This document shows, piece after piece, positions 44,801 to 52,256 of a DNA stretch of 60,188 nucleotides. Under the pieces are notes generated by a model, which was not told the origin of the DNA, searched no databases, and worked only from the letters and a program-made list of their open reading frames with translations. This stretch comes from an uncultured Pirellulaceae bacterium (GTDB lineage Bacteria > Planctomycetota > Planctomycetia > Pirellulales > Pirellulaceae): positions 1 through 60,188 of the forward strand of contig CALFUT010000062.1 in the NCBI GenBank assembly GCA_937929805.1, given 5' to 3'. Numbering within the stretch: position 1 is the first letter of the stretch; each line of letters starts with the position of its first letter. The position numbers and the translations under genes are program-made.

Positions 44801-44992
44801 CGTGACCAACGACTCGACTCGTGTTGGATCTGCACCCGGGTAGATCGTATTGACGATGGCTCCACGCTGGACCAACTGAGGATCCTCCATCCGCGGCAGG
44901 ACGAACCACGACGACAATCCACTGACTAAAATCAGGCAAACCGCCAGCAAGGTCAGTCGAGGGTTTCGGTAAAAGAAGTTGCTCAGTTGCAT
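41840..44992 (-). CDS. RND efflux transporter permease (HAE1-like)
   Basis: A 1050-residue inner-membrane exporter, normal length for the family, with 12 predicted membrane segments and two large periplasmic loops. The start is QLSNFFYRNPRLTLLAVCLILVSGL after ATG 44992; a longer frame overlaps the adaptor gene and is rejected. The transmembrane-4 proton relay, usually Asp-Asp in GLLVDDAIVVVE, reads GLLIDNAIVIVDE near residue 400: the second Asp is Asn. The cognate periplasmic adaptor is encoded 70 bases upstream and a TetR regulator before that, so the three form one operon. No TolC-like outer-membrane gene is present. Substrate unknown. Confidence 0.92.
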   Translation of the reverse strand: MQLSNFFYRNPRLTLLAVCLILVSGLSSWFVLPRMEDPQLVQRGAIVNTIYPGADPTRVESLVTEKIEEAMEEIEQIKEIRSSSREGISTLTIELRDDVLNSTPVWSRIRDRLSDIEPLLPAGALKPNFDELEFKAFALLVALKWDQESPVNYAILNRLALQLKDHLQTVVGTQKVETHGAPSEEILVRLNSNRLAALNLTVQSVSDQIRQSDAKVSAGQLRGSEEELLLGVSGDLNSLQQIEQIPIMHQTGEGFTRLGDIATVLKTAFDPPDGIAIVDGQRAVVVGAYVRNNSRIDLWSAEANRALDEYEAQLPRGISMNRLFDQNKYVATRLTTLIGNLLLGAAAVFCVIFLVMGWRSAVVVSTALPLSALMVLTGMRVLEVPVHQMSVTGLIIALGLLIDNAIVIVDETSKALREGLKPAAAVSRSVRLLFFPLLGSTVTTALTFAPIALMPGPAGEFVGAIAVNVILAIFSSLFLAMTIIPALAAALAPANERQAENDHDEPAAQPLKRQRWWRSGLSNARLNQAYCRLLDFIYAKPWIGVAIGIVAPVAGFVAATQLSEQFFPPSDRDQIHIELELSPQSSIAATLETTKQIREELLRDQDVQKVDWFVGESAPAFYYNLIPKRASVSQYAQALVQLTTIENQSEIIHRLQGKLDQKFAHARVLVRQLEQGPPFDAPVEVRLFGPDLARLRELGQQLRRILVDTPGVIHTRCELDEVLPRVRMSVKDEVARAAGLSLTEIARQVNSLTEGVTGGSVIEGTEELPVRVRIDRSDSQTLAQLACLEILNQTPAGGSVGSGPNSRGSFRGIPVSALASFDLEPEYGAINHLHSQRMNEIQVYIPAGVLPSSVLGAFQDRLERSDFRIPDGYQLRYGGESAKRDEAVGNLIASVGILLVMMVATLVLSFGSFRIAAIVGFVGMLSAGLGMGSLWIFGYPFGFTAIIGTMGLLGVAINDTIVVLAAIKNDEAARSGDRLGMRRVVNHSTRHIVSTSLTTMAGFTPLIIGGGGFWPPTAVAIAGGVAGATLLALILAPSCYLLLMCSGKQA

Positions 44993-45062
44993 TGAGAGCG
45001 ATCGAAGTCTGAGAAAATTGGCACGTGTTGGATGGGTGGGTTGTCCGTCAGCAAGTGGGCGA

Positions 45063-46463
45063 CTATCGGATGGAGGACGCTTTTTCAGCCGATGCAGCTT
45101 GGCCCGCATCGATGACTCGCTGGCCCGCCGCAATCCGGTGTAGACCGTCGACGATGACGCGTTCGCCATCGGACAACAGTCCTCGCGCCAAAACTCGATC
45201 TGATTCGGTCAGCAGGATTTCGATGTCTCGTTTTTCAGCTAGGCAATGATCATTTTGATCAATCACCGCCATGACCGACCACAAACCACGAACGCCTCGG
45301 GTTAACGCGGATGCGGGCAGCCAGTAACCGGATCGATTGACCGGCTGTTCGATTCGCCATTCGCACAACTCACCTGGCACCACCAAGTCCGTGTCAGCTG
45401 ATTCGATATCCAGCAGAATGTTTTGGGTTCGTGTGACCGGGTCTAGTTCACGGACGCGAGAACGAATCGAGGCTGAAATGGTTCGATCACCAACGTGCAA
45501 CGTGACGGGTGAGTTGGTTCCAGCAGCCACGACAGACGCGGTGACATCCGGCGGCAATCCGATCACCGCTTCAAGTTTGCCGCTTTCGATTAGGCGAAAA
45601 ACAGGAGCCGAAGCAGACGCCACGCTTCCATTGTCTGCGTATCGTTGAGAGATCGTGCCAGAGAAAGGCGCTAAAAGCTGGCTCTTTGCCAGAGCGACAT
45701 CGATCTCCTCCAGCGAAGATTCCAATCCGCGCACAGCTGATGCTTGGGCTGCGAGTTGTTCCTTACGAGTCCCGGCTTCCAGTTCAGCCAGCCGTTGTTT
45801 GGCATCCTTCAAGTTTGCCTCGGCCGAAGTCACTGCAAATTCAGCCCGGTCGAGTTCCTCGTCTGACACAGCGCCAGCTTTGTGCAGGCTCAGCCGGCGA
45901 TCTCGATTGAGTCGTGCCAGCCGAAAATCGGAGTCCCGGGCGTTGACTTGCTCAATCGCGGATCGGATTCGTTCGGTTCGTGGCCCCACGTTCATTTCGT
46001 CTAGCACAGCATTGGCTTGGGCCAGTTGCGCCACAACGGCGGCGCGTTGGGCATGCAAAGTTCGGGTATCCAGACGGGCAAGCGATTGACCTTTGGCGAC
46101 CGATTCACCTTCGCTGACCGAGATTTCAATAATGGTGCCCGGTATCTCGAAGGCCAATTCACTGCTTTGTCGGGCTCGAATGGTTCCGGTGTACGACTGA
46201 GTTTGAGTTACATCGCTTTCGAGATAAACTTGGATCGTGTTGACGGGCAACGGATCGGGTGAACTGGTTGTCGGATCCTCGGCCGCCGCAGTTCTTGAAG
46301 CATTTGCGTCTTGGAGGGCTGGTTGATTCTTCAACGCAAACATGGCCGCGCCAGCAGCGCAGGCGACGACGATCCAAAAGATGCCCGCACCGATTCGTCG
46401 CGTTTTGGAGGCAGTTCTTTTTTGGTTGTTCTGAACCACTGAATCAGTTTCTGAAGGAGCCAT
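45063..46463 (-). CDS. RND periplasmic adaptor (membrane fusion protein, HlyD-like)
   Basis: A 466-residue adaptor connecting the RND pump to an outer-membrane channel. One N-terminal membrane anchor (IFWIVVACAAGAAMFAL), then a biotinyl/lipoyl-like half (TGTIRARQSSELAFEIPG, GESVAKGQSLARLD), a long coiled-coil hairpin (about residues 140-250), the second lipoyl half (LLAPFSGTISQRYADNGSVASASAPVFRLI) and beta-barrel and membrane-proximal domains. ATG 46463 lies 4 bases after the TetR stop, so translation is tightly linked. The permease follows. The frame upstream of this ATG runs inside the regulator gene and is not used. Confidence 0.92.
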   Translation of the reverse strand: MAPSETDSVVQNNQKRTASKTRRIGAGIFWIVVACAAGAAMFALKNQPALQDANASRTAAAEDPTTSSPDPLPVNTIQVYLESDVTQTQSYTGTIRARQSSELAFEIPGTIIEISVSEGESVAKGQSLARLDTRTLHAQRAAVVAQLAQANAVLDEMNVGPRTERIRSAIEQVNARDSDFRLARLNRDRRLSLHKAGAVSDEELDRAEFAVTSAEANLKDAKQRLAELEAGTRKEQLAAQASAVRGLESSLEEIDVALAKSQLLAPFSGTISQRYADNGSVASASAPVFRLIESGKLEAVIGLPPDVTASVVAAGTNSPVTLHVGDRTISASIRSRVRELDPVTRTQNILLDIESADTDLVVPGELCEWRIEQPVNRSGYWLPASALTRGVRGLWSVMAVIDQNDHCLAEKRDIEILLTESDRVLARGLLSDGERVIVDGLHRIAAGQRVIDAGQAASAEKASSIR

Positions 46464-46467
46464 GATG

Positions 46468-47184
46468 TTAGATTTGAAATGATTTGCCGATCGTTTTTTC
46501 AAGTTGTGAGAAAACTTGATCGACGTTGTGCGTTGAAGAATGAGGGCGCCAATCGTATCCATCCAGTAAATGGCAAACGTGAGTCCGTACAACGTTGTAC
46601 GGGTCAGTGATGCCGATATGAGGAAGCGACTGGGAAGTAAAAGCCAGTCCGTAAGCACCTGATGTCAAAGCCCACAGTCCAAACACCAATCGTTCAGGGG
46701 TGATTTCGTCAGGCAATGCCAAGTCGCGCGAAGCAACGGCGTCGCGAACAATTCCGCTGACAATCCCCATGCATTGAATTTCACACGTGTGAATTAGTTG
46801 TTGACGCTCGGGCGAGGTTTTCTCGCGGACAGAATCAAGATTGAAGATCTGCTCGAACAGAAAATAATCTGGGAAGTTGATGACAAACCGCTCGGCTGCG
46901 TAACACACCGCCAGCATTCGAAAACGAGAATCGGCTTGATAGGATGCGGCTTCCCGGAACATCTCAACGCGTTTGGCGGCTCCCTTTTCTGCCAGCGCGA
47001 TGATGATTTCTTCTTTGCACGAAAAGTGGTTGTAGATCGTGCCGCGTGAATATTCGACGGCGTCGGCGATCCGTTCCATGCTCAGCGGTTGGTATCCCTC
47101 ACGAACAACGATGGTCCGCGCCGCAGCCAGAATCTTCTGCTCTCGTTCTTGGATTTCGAGTTTTTTAGTGCTGAGTGTTTTCAC
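46468..47184 (-). CDS. TetR/AcrR family repressor of the RND operon
   Basis: A 238-residue regulator. The N-terminal helix-turn-helix is clear: QKILAAARTIVVREGYQPLSMERIADAVEYSRGTIYNHFSCKEEII. The ligand-binding helical domain is about 170 residues with the long ERFVINFPDYFLFEQIFNLD helix. It is the first gene of the regulator-adaptor-permease operon and probably represses it. GTG start; the adjacent upstream sequence holds a perfect 25-bp palindrome that ends 7 bases before the start codon, the expected place for an autoregulatory operator. Confidence 0.92.
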   Translation of the reverse strand: MKTLSTKKLEIQEREQKILAAARTIVVREGYQPLSMERIADAVEYSRGTIYNHFSCKEEIIIALAEKGAAKRVEMFREAASYQADSRFRMLAVCYAAERFVINFPDYFLFEQIFNLDSVREKTSPERQQLIHTCEIQCMGIVSGIVRDAVASRDLALPDEITPERLVFGLWALTSGAYGLAFTSQSLPHIGITDPYNVVRTHVCHLLDGYDWRPHSSTHNVDQVFSQLEKTIGKSFQI

Positions 47185-47190
47185 CCGCCC

Positions 47191-47215
47191 ATTTTCTGAC
47201 GCCGTGTCAGAAAAT
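47191..47215. promoter_or_regulatory. Operator of the TetR-RND operon
   Basis: ATTTTCTGAC (47191-47200), five bases GCCGT, then GTCAGAAAAT (47206-47215): perfect 10-bp arms. Size and symmetry are those of TetR-family operators, and it abuts the ribosome-binding region of the regulator gene. The likely ligand is the TetR protein encoded next to it. Confidence 0.8.
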
Positions 47216-47655
47216 CAATCCGCTAGTTTGCTCAGATTGGGTATTTTCTGCAATGTTTTACCCAGATCCTTCATTGGAAACGCTTGTTCGGGGTACGGGT
47301 GGGGTTGAGTTTCAAACGCGGGGGTGCTGATTGCAGCTCGAATTGGATAAACCATTCACTGTCCCAAAGTGAACGAATGAGATTCATTTCGGGACGATAC
47401 TCGGTTGACCGTAGCTGCGATCGGGTGATGCGACGCTAGCTGCTTGCAGAGAAATTGCGTGATGATGGGGGTGCTGGAGAAGACAGGCGACGTGTTTTTA
47501 AGAGCTGTGAAGTTTTTTCGAAACTCTTCGGTTTTCTCGTAAAGATTGGCGCCTTATTTGTGTCCAAGGATTTGACGGGCATTACTTTCCGGTCTTGGAT
47601 GCCGCTAAAAGAGCTCTCAAGTTTCGCTTTTCAAACTTCAAGGACGAACCTAATC
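47216..47655. other. Divergent region between the TetR operon and csrA
   Basis: A 440-bp gene-free stretch with the promoters for the leftward efflux operon and the rightward csrA gene. A frame open upstream of csrA has no conserved features. A leader longer than usual for csrA is possible. No other strong palindrome was seen. Confidence 0.4.
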
Positions 47656-47898
47656 ATGTTAGTACTTTCCCGACGAACCGATGAAACGATTGCTATTCCA
47701 GATCTTGGAATCACCATCAAAGTGATCAAGGTAAAAGGCAAAACCGTGAGCATTGGGGTTGAAGCTCCGGATCAAATTCAGATCCTACGAGGTGAGCTTG
47801 TAGAATCTGCGACTTCGTTCAACGACTCGCAACTGATTCCCTCAACGATCCAGTATTCGAACTCGGCGACCAGCGCGAGCGGCACGACGACTGTTTAA
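47656..47898 (+). CDS. csrA: Carbon storage regulator CsrA
   Basis: An 80-residue RNA-binding translational regulator. The N-terminal MLVLSRRTDETIAIPD and the strand VSIGVEAPDQIQILRGEL match CsrA/RsmA throughout, including Arg6/Arg7 near the N-terminus and the GVEAP turn with the RxEL end. The homodimer binds GGA motifs in mRNA leaders. The C-terminal 30 residues (Ser/Thr-rich, ending in SASGTTTV) exceed E. coli CsrA and are typical of variable tails. AAGGA lies 11 bases before ATG 47656. In many bacteria csrA is next to flagellar genes and fliW; neither is here. Confidence 0.95.
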   Translation: MLVLSRRTDETIAIPDLGITIKVIKVKGKTVSIGVEAPDQIQILRGELVESATSFNDSQLIPSTIQYSNSATSASGTTTV

Positions 47899-48108
47899 TA
47901 ATTTGTAATACGAGACAGCCGATGATTTTGAGAGGATCAACAAGATTGACATGGTGAGCGGTTTTTGTGCATCCCATCATGTACGTTGAGGAAATTCTGT
48001 CGGAAAGGTCCGTCAGTCAGCCGGGCAAAGAGAGTAAGCGTTGACGTCCCATTTGCCAGATTTGCAGGCCGCAGTCGACATGCTGGGCCACAATTAGAGA
48101 TGTGCGGT

Positions 48109-50166
48109 CTAATTATTGACCGACTGACCGAGATTGCTGATCAGTACGAAAGCATCGCCCAGCACGTCCACGACTCCATCCGCGTTCAGGTCGCCATCAC
48201 CAAAACCGACCATTGCATTGGCGCCTAAATTGCTGATCAGGATGAAGGCATCTCCCAAGACGTTGACCGTCCCATCTAGGTTGACATCGCCAAGAATCGT
48301 TCCCTGAACGCCCGTCGATGTTTGAGCCAACGTGGTCACATGCAGACCGTGATCTTCTATTGTGATCATGCCGTCATCATTGAGATCTAGCTCGCGTAGT
48401 GCTGATTCGGCGTCGATCGCCTGCCCCAATTGCTGGGTATAGAAATTGATATCGGCATCGTCGACATTGCCTGATGTGTCAAAGTCCCCCCGGACGCCAA
48501 CGACATCAAAAGTAAGGGTAAGATTCATGGTTGATGAATCTTCCCCTTCGATGTCTTCATCAGAGACTTGAAATTCGTACTGTGCCGTAAACGTACCCAG
48601 TTCGTCCGAAGCACCCGTGAATGAAAACGTTTGGCTGTCGTTAGGAGCCAAGTTAGAAAATAGGCCGCCCGTGATAGCGAACTTGTCGAGCGAGTCTGAT
48701 TCAACGATTGCGTCCAGGTCCAGATTCGCGGTCAGGTCTGGACCAACGAAAGATGCTCGGTTGAAAACGTCAACCTCGGCAGACGGTGTGAACTGGCTGC
48801 CGATGAAAAAGTCTCCAAGGTCAACGGTCAGCGTGCTGACGTTTGAGATAGCGGAAAATGAAGGAGCAGAGTGCGCGAGAGCTGTAAATGAAGCGATTAG
48901 AACGTCATCGCCATCGTTGTCGCCCCGCCCTGATAAACCTTCGAGTGTACTTTCGGTCGTGATATCCAAATTGTCGACAGTAATCGTGCCTGAACGAACA
49001 CCGACACCGCCACCGAATCCCGGAAATAGAATCGTGACTGAGAACGTGATCGAATCGGTTAAAGAATTAGAATCCAAGCCAGTTTGAGGATCGGGCTGGA
49101 ATGTGCGAAAAGCGTTTAATGCCGCGAGCGAACTGGTCACGTCGCCATCGGTCTCTATCCAGAAATAGGTTCCATCAAGCCCTATTTTATTGACTGTTAC
49201 TTCTGCGCTAAACCGTGAAGGATCTCCAAAGATAGCTCGCTTGTTGATCTCTAGCGTCGACGCGCCATCACTGTCAGTGGTCCCACCGGCGAACTCGATT
49301 CGGCTATCGTTGCTTTGATCAACAAATACGGACCATACGAACTCGGGGCGGTCGATAAACGGGTTTCGATTTCCTTGGTAGTTATCAAAGATAATGTCAT
49401 TCCGCCGACGTTCAAACTCGTCAACGGGTGCTGCGAAGTGCCACTCGATCATTCGACCGAGATCCCCAAGACGGGTGCCACCTGGCGTACCGTTGGCCAG
49501 CTCTAGATTATTGGTTAACGGATCGGATCCATCGTAACGAACCTGCGCATAAAACTGCTGTCGCGCGATGTGTCCGGCGTCCACATCACCCGGATACCAA
49601 ACGGTTCCGTTGCCATCATTGCGGGTTCCAAAGTTACCGCCGTTGCTGCCAAAGGCACCGCCAAAATGAAGGCTGCCTCGATTCGAGTTGACCGTGAAAT
49701 TAGAGGGTCTGAGCAAGTGAAGATCTTCGTTATCGACTCCGTCGTTGCCGCCGGGGTCGTCGATACCTCTTGACCGCGGCCACGTGTGCTCGCGATTCCA
49801 CAGGGAGCTGTTACTTCCAGGGACTGACTCTTGGTTGTACACCAGCAAGATATTGCCGGGGCGATCGGGGTCCGCATCTAACTGCACCAACTCGTCGCGA
49901 TTGGTAGAAATGCTGATACTTCCCAACGGCGAGCCGTCGGTTCGGACACTAATGATGTCATGTAGAGCATCTTCCAACGATTCTCCACTTCCTGTCGCCA
50001 GAGCGTAGTAGTTGAATGGAGGATCAAAATTCTGGCCGAGGGCAGGCATTGAGACAAACTGCAAAATGCCAAATCCCAGCACCGTGAGGAGAAACGGCCT
50101 GCGCAGGAACAAGCTCAAGCGAGAACAGCAGGAGGCGGGTCTGTTGGTTGGCGTAAAATGTGGCAT
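48109..50166 (-). CDS. Secreted endonuclease I with dockerin-like module, paralogue without PEP-CTERM
   Basis: A 685-residue paralogue of the protein at 35590. A signal peptide (FLLTVLGFGILQFVSMPALG) is followed by an endonuclease I domain: LWNREHTWPRSRGID with the catalytic His, DLHLLRPSNFTVNSNRGSLHFGG, VWYPGDVDAGHIARQQFYA and NYQGNRNPFIDRPEFVWSVF. Then come beta-rich linker domains shared with the paralogue (TLEINKRAIFGDPS; FTALAHSAPSFSA) and a C-terminal dockerin-like module (48127-48492) that ends in NLGQSVNN. No PEP-CTERM tail follows, so surface retention must differ. Both paralogues have CGGTCTTTC-like bases just before ATG, supporting the start at 50166. Extracellular DNA degradation is the likely role. 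Confidence 0.87.
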   Translation of the reverse strand: MPHFTPTNRPASCCSRLSLFLRRPFLLTVLGFGILQFVSMPALGQNFDPPFNYYALATGSGESLEDALHDIISVRTDGSPLGSISISTNRDELVQLDADPDRPGNILLVYNQESVPGSNSSLWNREHTWPRSRGIDDPGGNDGVDNEDLHLLRPSNFTVNSNRGSLHFGGAFGSNGGNFGTRNDGNGTVWYPGDVDAGHIARQQFYAQVRYDGSDPLTNNLELANGTPGGTRLGDLGRMIEWHFAAPVDEFERRRNDIIFDNYQGNRNPFIDRPEFVWSVFVDQSNDSRIEFAGGTTDSDGASTLEINKRAIFGDPSRFSAEVTVNKIGLDGTYFWIETDGDVTSSLAALNAFRTFQPDPQTGLDSNSLTDSITFSVTILFPGFGGGVGVRSGTITVDNLDITTESTLEGLSGRGDNDGDDVLIASFTALAHSAPSFSAISNVSTLTVDLGDFFIGSQFTPSAEVDVFNRASFVGPDLTANLDLDAIVESDSLDKFAITGGLFSNLAPNDSQTFSFTGASDELGTFTAQYEFQVSDEDIEGEDSSTMNLTLTFDVVGVRGDFDTSGNVDDADINFYTQQLGQAIDAESALRELDLNDDGMITIEDHGLHVTTLAQTSTGVQGTILGDVNLDGTVNVLGDAFILISNLGANAMVGFGDGDLNADGVVDVLGDAFVLISNLGQSVNN
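48127..48492 (-). other. Dockerin-like four-loop module (in endonuclease B)
   Basis: Loops in order begin at GDFDTSGNVDDADI, LDLNDDGMITIEDH, GDVNLDGTVNVLGDAF and GDLNADGVVDVLGDAF. The last two have Gly at loop position 12 and Asp at 13. Confidence 0.7.
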
Positions 50167-50469
50167 GGAAAGACCGTGTTGTTTAAGCGATAGTTCGGTC
50201 CCGCGTTTCGCAAAGATCGATTGGTGATCGAGAATCATGCGCGTTGGCAGGAGCATCAGATTATACCAATGCGTGGATGTTGGAGCGCTGAATATTTGAG
50301 TTAGTCAAAGGATATCGACTTTTGCCCTGCATCTTGCGACGGGATAGCCGATTTCGGTTTGGACTCTCAGTTTACAGACGTGAGTCTGGCTAGCGTCACA
50401 CAGAATATCTGGGTTCTTCGAGTGTGCAGCAAAGTAGGGTTAGGTTTTGTCGTGGCTGTCGCGGAAACG
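50167..50469. other. Upstream region of endonuclease B
   Basis: About 300 bases between the terminator of the next gene and this start. GGGACCG, also found before the paralogue at 37674, lies 33 bases upstream of the start. No gene or strong repeat otherwise. Confidence 0.35.
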
Positions 50470-50501
50470 AAAAAAGCTCGGTTTCTTTTAAGAAACCGAG
50501 C
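50470..50501 (-). terminator. Rho-independent terminator of the dockerin-tailed protein gene
   Basis: Read on the minus strand, GCTCGGTTTCTT and AAGAAACCGAGC form a GC-rich stem followed by TTTTTT. It lies about 80 bases downstream of the gene that ends at 50584. Confidence 0.88.
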
Positions 50502-50583
50502 CAATTAGTTGTCACGCTAGAGTTGCCAAGCTACGCCAAATGAAATGGCAAATTGCCCTGTTGAACTGAGGCAATTGTCGGTG

Positions 50584-51759
50584 TCACTGGTTGCTCATGC
50601 CCAGATTGCCGACCAGTAGAAACGCATCACCCAACACGTTGACCTGTCCATCAAGATTGATGTCACCGTCTGTGTAGACGACGGCAGCCGAGCTACCCAA
50701 ATTTCCTACAAGAGCAAACGCGTCGCCCAGCACATTGACTTGCCCGTCACAGTTTAAGTCGCCTAGCAGAGTCCCAGTCACGCCGTTGCTGGTGACGACG
50801 AGCGTTTCAATATGAAGCTCGACATCCAACAAATCAACGGTGCCGCTTCCATCTAAGTCAAATGTGGCTGAGGTAGAACCGATGTTACCAGCGAACATAT
50901 CGATATCATCGCAATCAACATCGTTGTCTCCATCGAAGTCACCGGTCACGCCGCCGCCACCGCCACCTGAGGTAATAGCGAGGTTGTCGATACCAATCGC
51001 TTCTGCACCACCGTCAGTTCGAACAGTGAGTGTCAAGGTCAAAGTGTCTCCGCTGCCGGGGATGTCAAAGTCAAAGTTAGTAAACATGTTGTCGACGATT
51101 TGCGGGGACGCGACAGTTCCGTCTCCAACTGGCGTGCCTATAACCAACGGATCGTCAAGCATTGTCATCGTTCCGCTCTCAAGCGTGTACGTCAAACTGC
51201 CTTCATCGTCGGCAGTCGCAAAAACGATGTCTTGGGAGGTGCCGCCATCAAAAGAAGCGGAGAAGACAACTCGGTCCGCGTTTGCCGGATCACCCGAGGA
51301 ATTGGCAGTTCCTTCAAAGTCACCCATCGCTGCGATTTCAAACGAAAGGCCCAGTTCTGTTTCTCCAGAAACGTCAAACGTCCAAGTAACGGAAACATTA
51401 CCGTCGGCATCTGGGTTGGTTCCGTTTGCTGTATCGTTGAAGCCTAAGAAGAGATCCGTTTTCGTCGAATCGGCAATCCCCTGAGTGTCAGTTGGGAAAC
51501 CACCGGCCGACTCGTCCGAAATTGCGAAGCTGGCAGTATTGTCAACGATGCCAAAAACGTCACCGTTTGCAGGGTCATTGAATTGTCCGTTGGGGAAACC
51601 TACCACGGGATTCAAGACTCGAGTAAAATCGGTCGGTGTTGCGGTTTCAAAATCGTCCGTGAACAAGATTGTTTGTCCGTTAACGTTGACCGCTCCGAGG
51701 AAAGCGAAGCAAGCCGCCAGCACCATGGACGGTGCGATTTTCTTAAAACTCAATATCAT
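50584..51759 (-). CDS. Secreted dockerin-tailed protein with jelly-roll-like domain
   Basis: A 391-residue secreted protein. Signal peptide to about residue 29 (MVLAACFAFLGAVNVNGQ). Residues 30-265 resemble a single beta-sandwich with the pattern of planctomycete extracellular proteins (DDFETATPTDFTRV; NVSVTWTFDVSGETELGLSFEIAAMGDFEG; SLTYTLESGTM; FDIPGSGDTLTLTLTVRTDGGAEAIGIDNLAI), ending in a poly-Gly linker (SGGGGGGVTG). The C-terminal 115 residues are the same four-loop dockerin-like module as in the two endonucleases, ending in NLGMSNQ. No PEP-CTERM tail. The start at 51759 has GGAG 6 bases before it. The ligand is unknown; carbohydrate or envelope binding would fit the fold. Confidence 0.82.
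   Translation of the reverse strand: MILSFKKIAPSMVLAACFAFLGAVNVNGQTILFTDDFETATPTDFTRVLNPVVGFPNGQFNDPANGDVFGIVDNTASFAISDESAGGFPTDTQGIADSTKTDLFLGFNDTANGTNPDADGNVSVTWTFDVSGETELGLSFEIAAMGDFEGTANSSGDPANADRVVFSASFDGGTSQDIVFATADDEGSLTYTLESGTMTMLDDPLVIGTPVGDGTVASPQIVDNMFTNFDFDIPGSGDTLTLTLTVRTDGGAEAIGIDNLAITSGGGGGGVTGDFDGDNDVDCDDIDMFAGNIGSTSATFDLDGSGTVDLLDVELHIETLVVTSNGVTGTLLGDLNCDGQVNVLGDAFALVGNLGSSAAVVYTDGDINLDGQVNVLGDAFLLVGNLGMSNQ
50599..50945 (-). other. Dockerin-like four-loop module (in secreted protein C)
   Basis: Loops: GDFDGDNDVDCDDI, DLDGSGTVDLLDVE, GDLNCDGQVNVLGDAF and GDINLDGQVNVLGDAF. The first and third loops contain Cys, which could form a disulfide; otherwise the module matches those of the two endonucleases. 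Confidence 0.7.
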
Positions 51760-52256
51760 GATTTTCTCCAGATCGTGGGAACTACGTTGTACCGAGACGG
51801 GTCAATATATCTCTTTACCTATTTCTTTACTCGTTCCAACGTATCGAGATTTGAGCGAATGTCGAGTACTTGAAGGGTGATGGAACCCACTTTCATCAAA
51901 TCTTGATGTTTGAGTCGGTAACGCTTGCGCTTTTTCCAAACACCGCTTTTTTGGATTTGACGATCTAGGTCGCGCTGCCCTCCGTCTTGCGGCCAGTCAG
52001 GGTGTAAAAGCCGTTAATAAACCTTCGTCGCTCGGCTGGGGGTTGCGACACCGCGGTCCAACCGCATGAACACAACGCTTTTCAAAATCTGGGCAAAAAC
52101 TGAGGATTTTGAAGTTTGGACCCGAGCAACCTTTCGTTCGAATCGAGTCACCCCTATGATTTCGCGATTCCAAACGAAGACTCAAAGTGGCAGACCGGGC
52201 GAAGTGATTGCTGAGCCGGCAGTTTTGTCCCGTCGTCCCACAAGAACCACGTTCTC
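51760..52256. other. Divergent intergenic region before typA
   Basis: A 497-bp stretch without a supported gene. It contains the promoter region of the leftward dockerin-tailed gene and of typA. A weak 6-bp stem (TCCAAA/TTTGGA near 51940) is the only symmetry seen. TypA has no good Shine-Dalgarno. Confidence 0.4.

Noticed and set aside
44993-45169. N-terminal extension of the RND permease
   Set aside because: It overlaps the adaptor gene's 3' end and is Ser/Arg-rich; the pump begins normally at the ATG at 44992.
46464-46658. N-terminal extension of the RND adaptor
   Set aside because: It runs inside the TetR gene and lacks adaptor-like sequence; ATG 46463 gives the normal membrane anchor.
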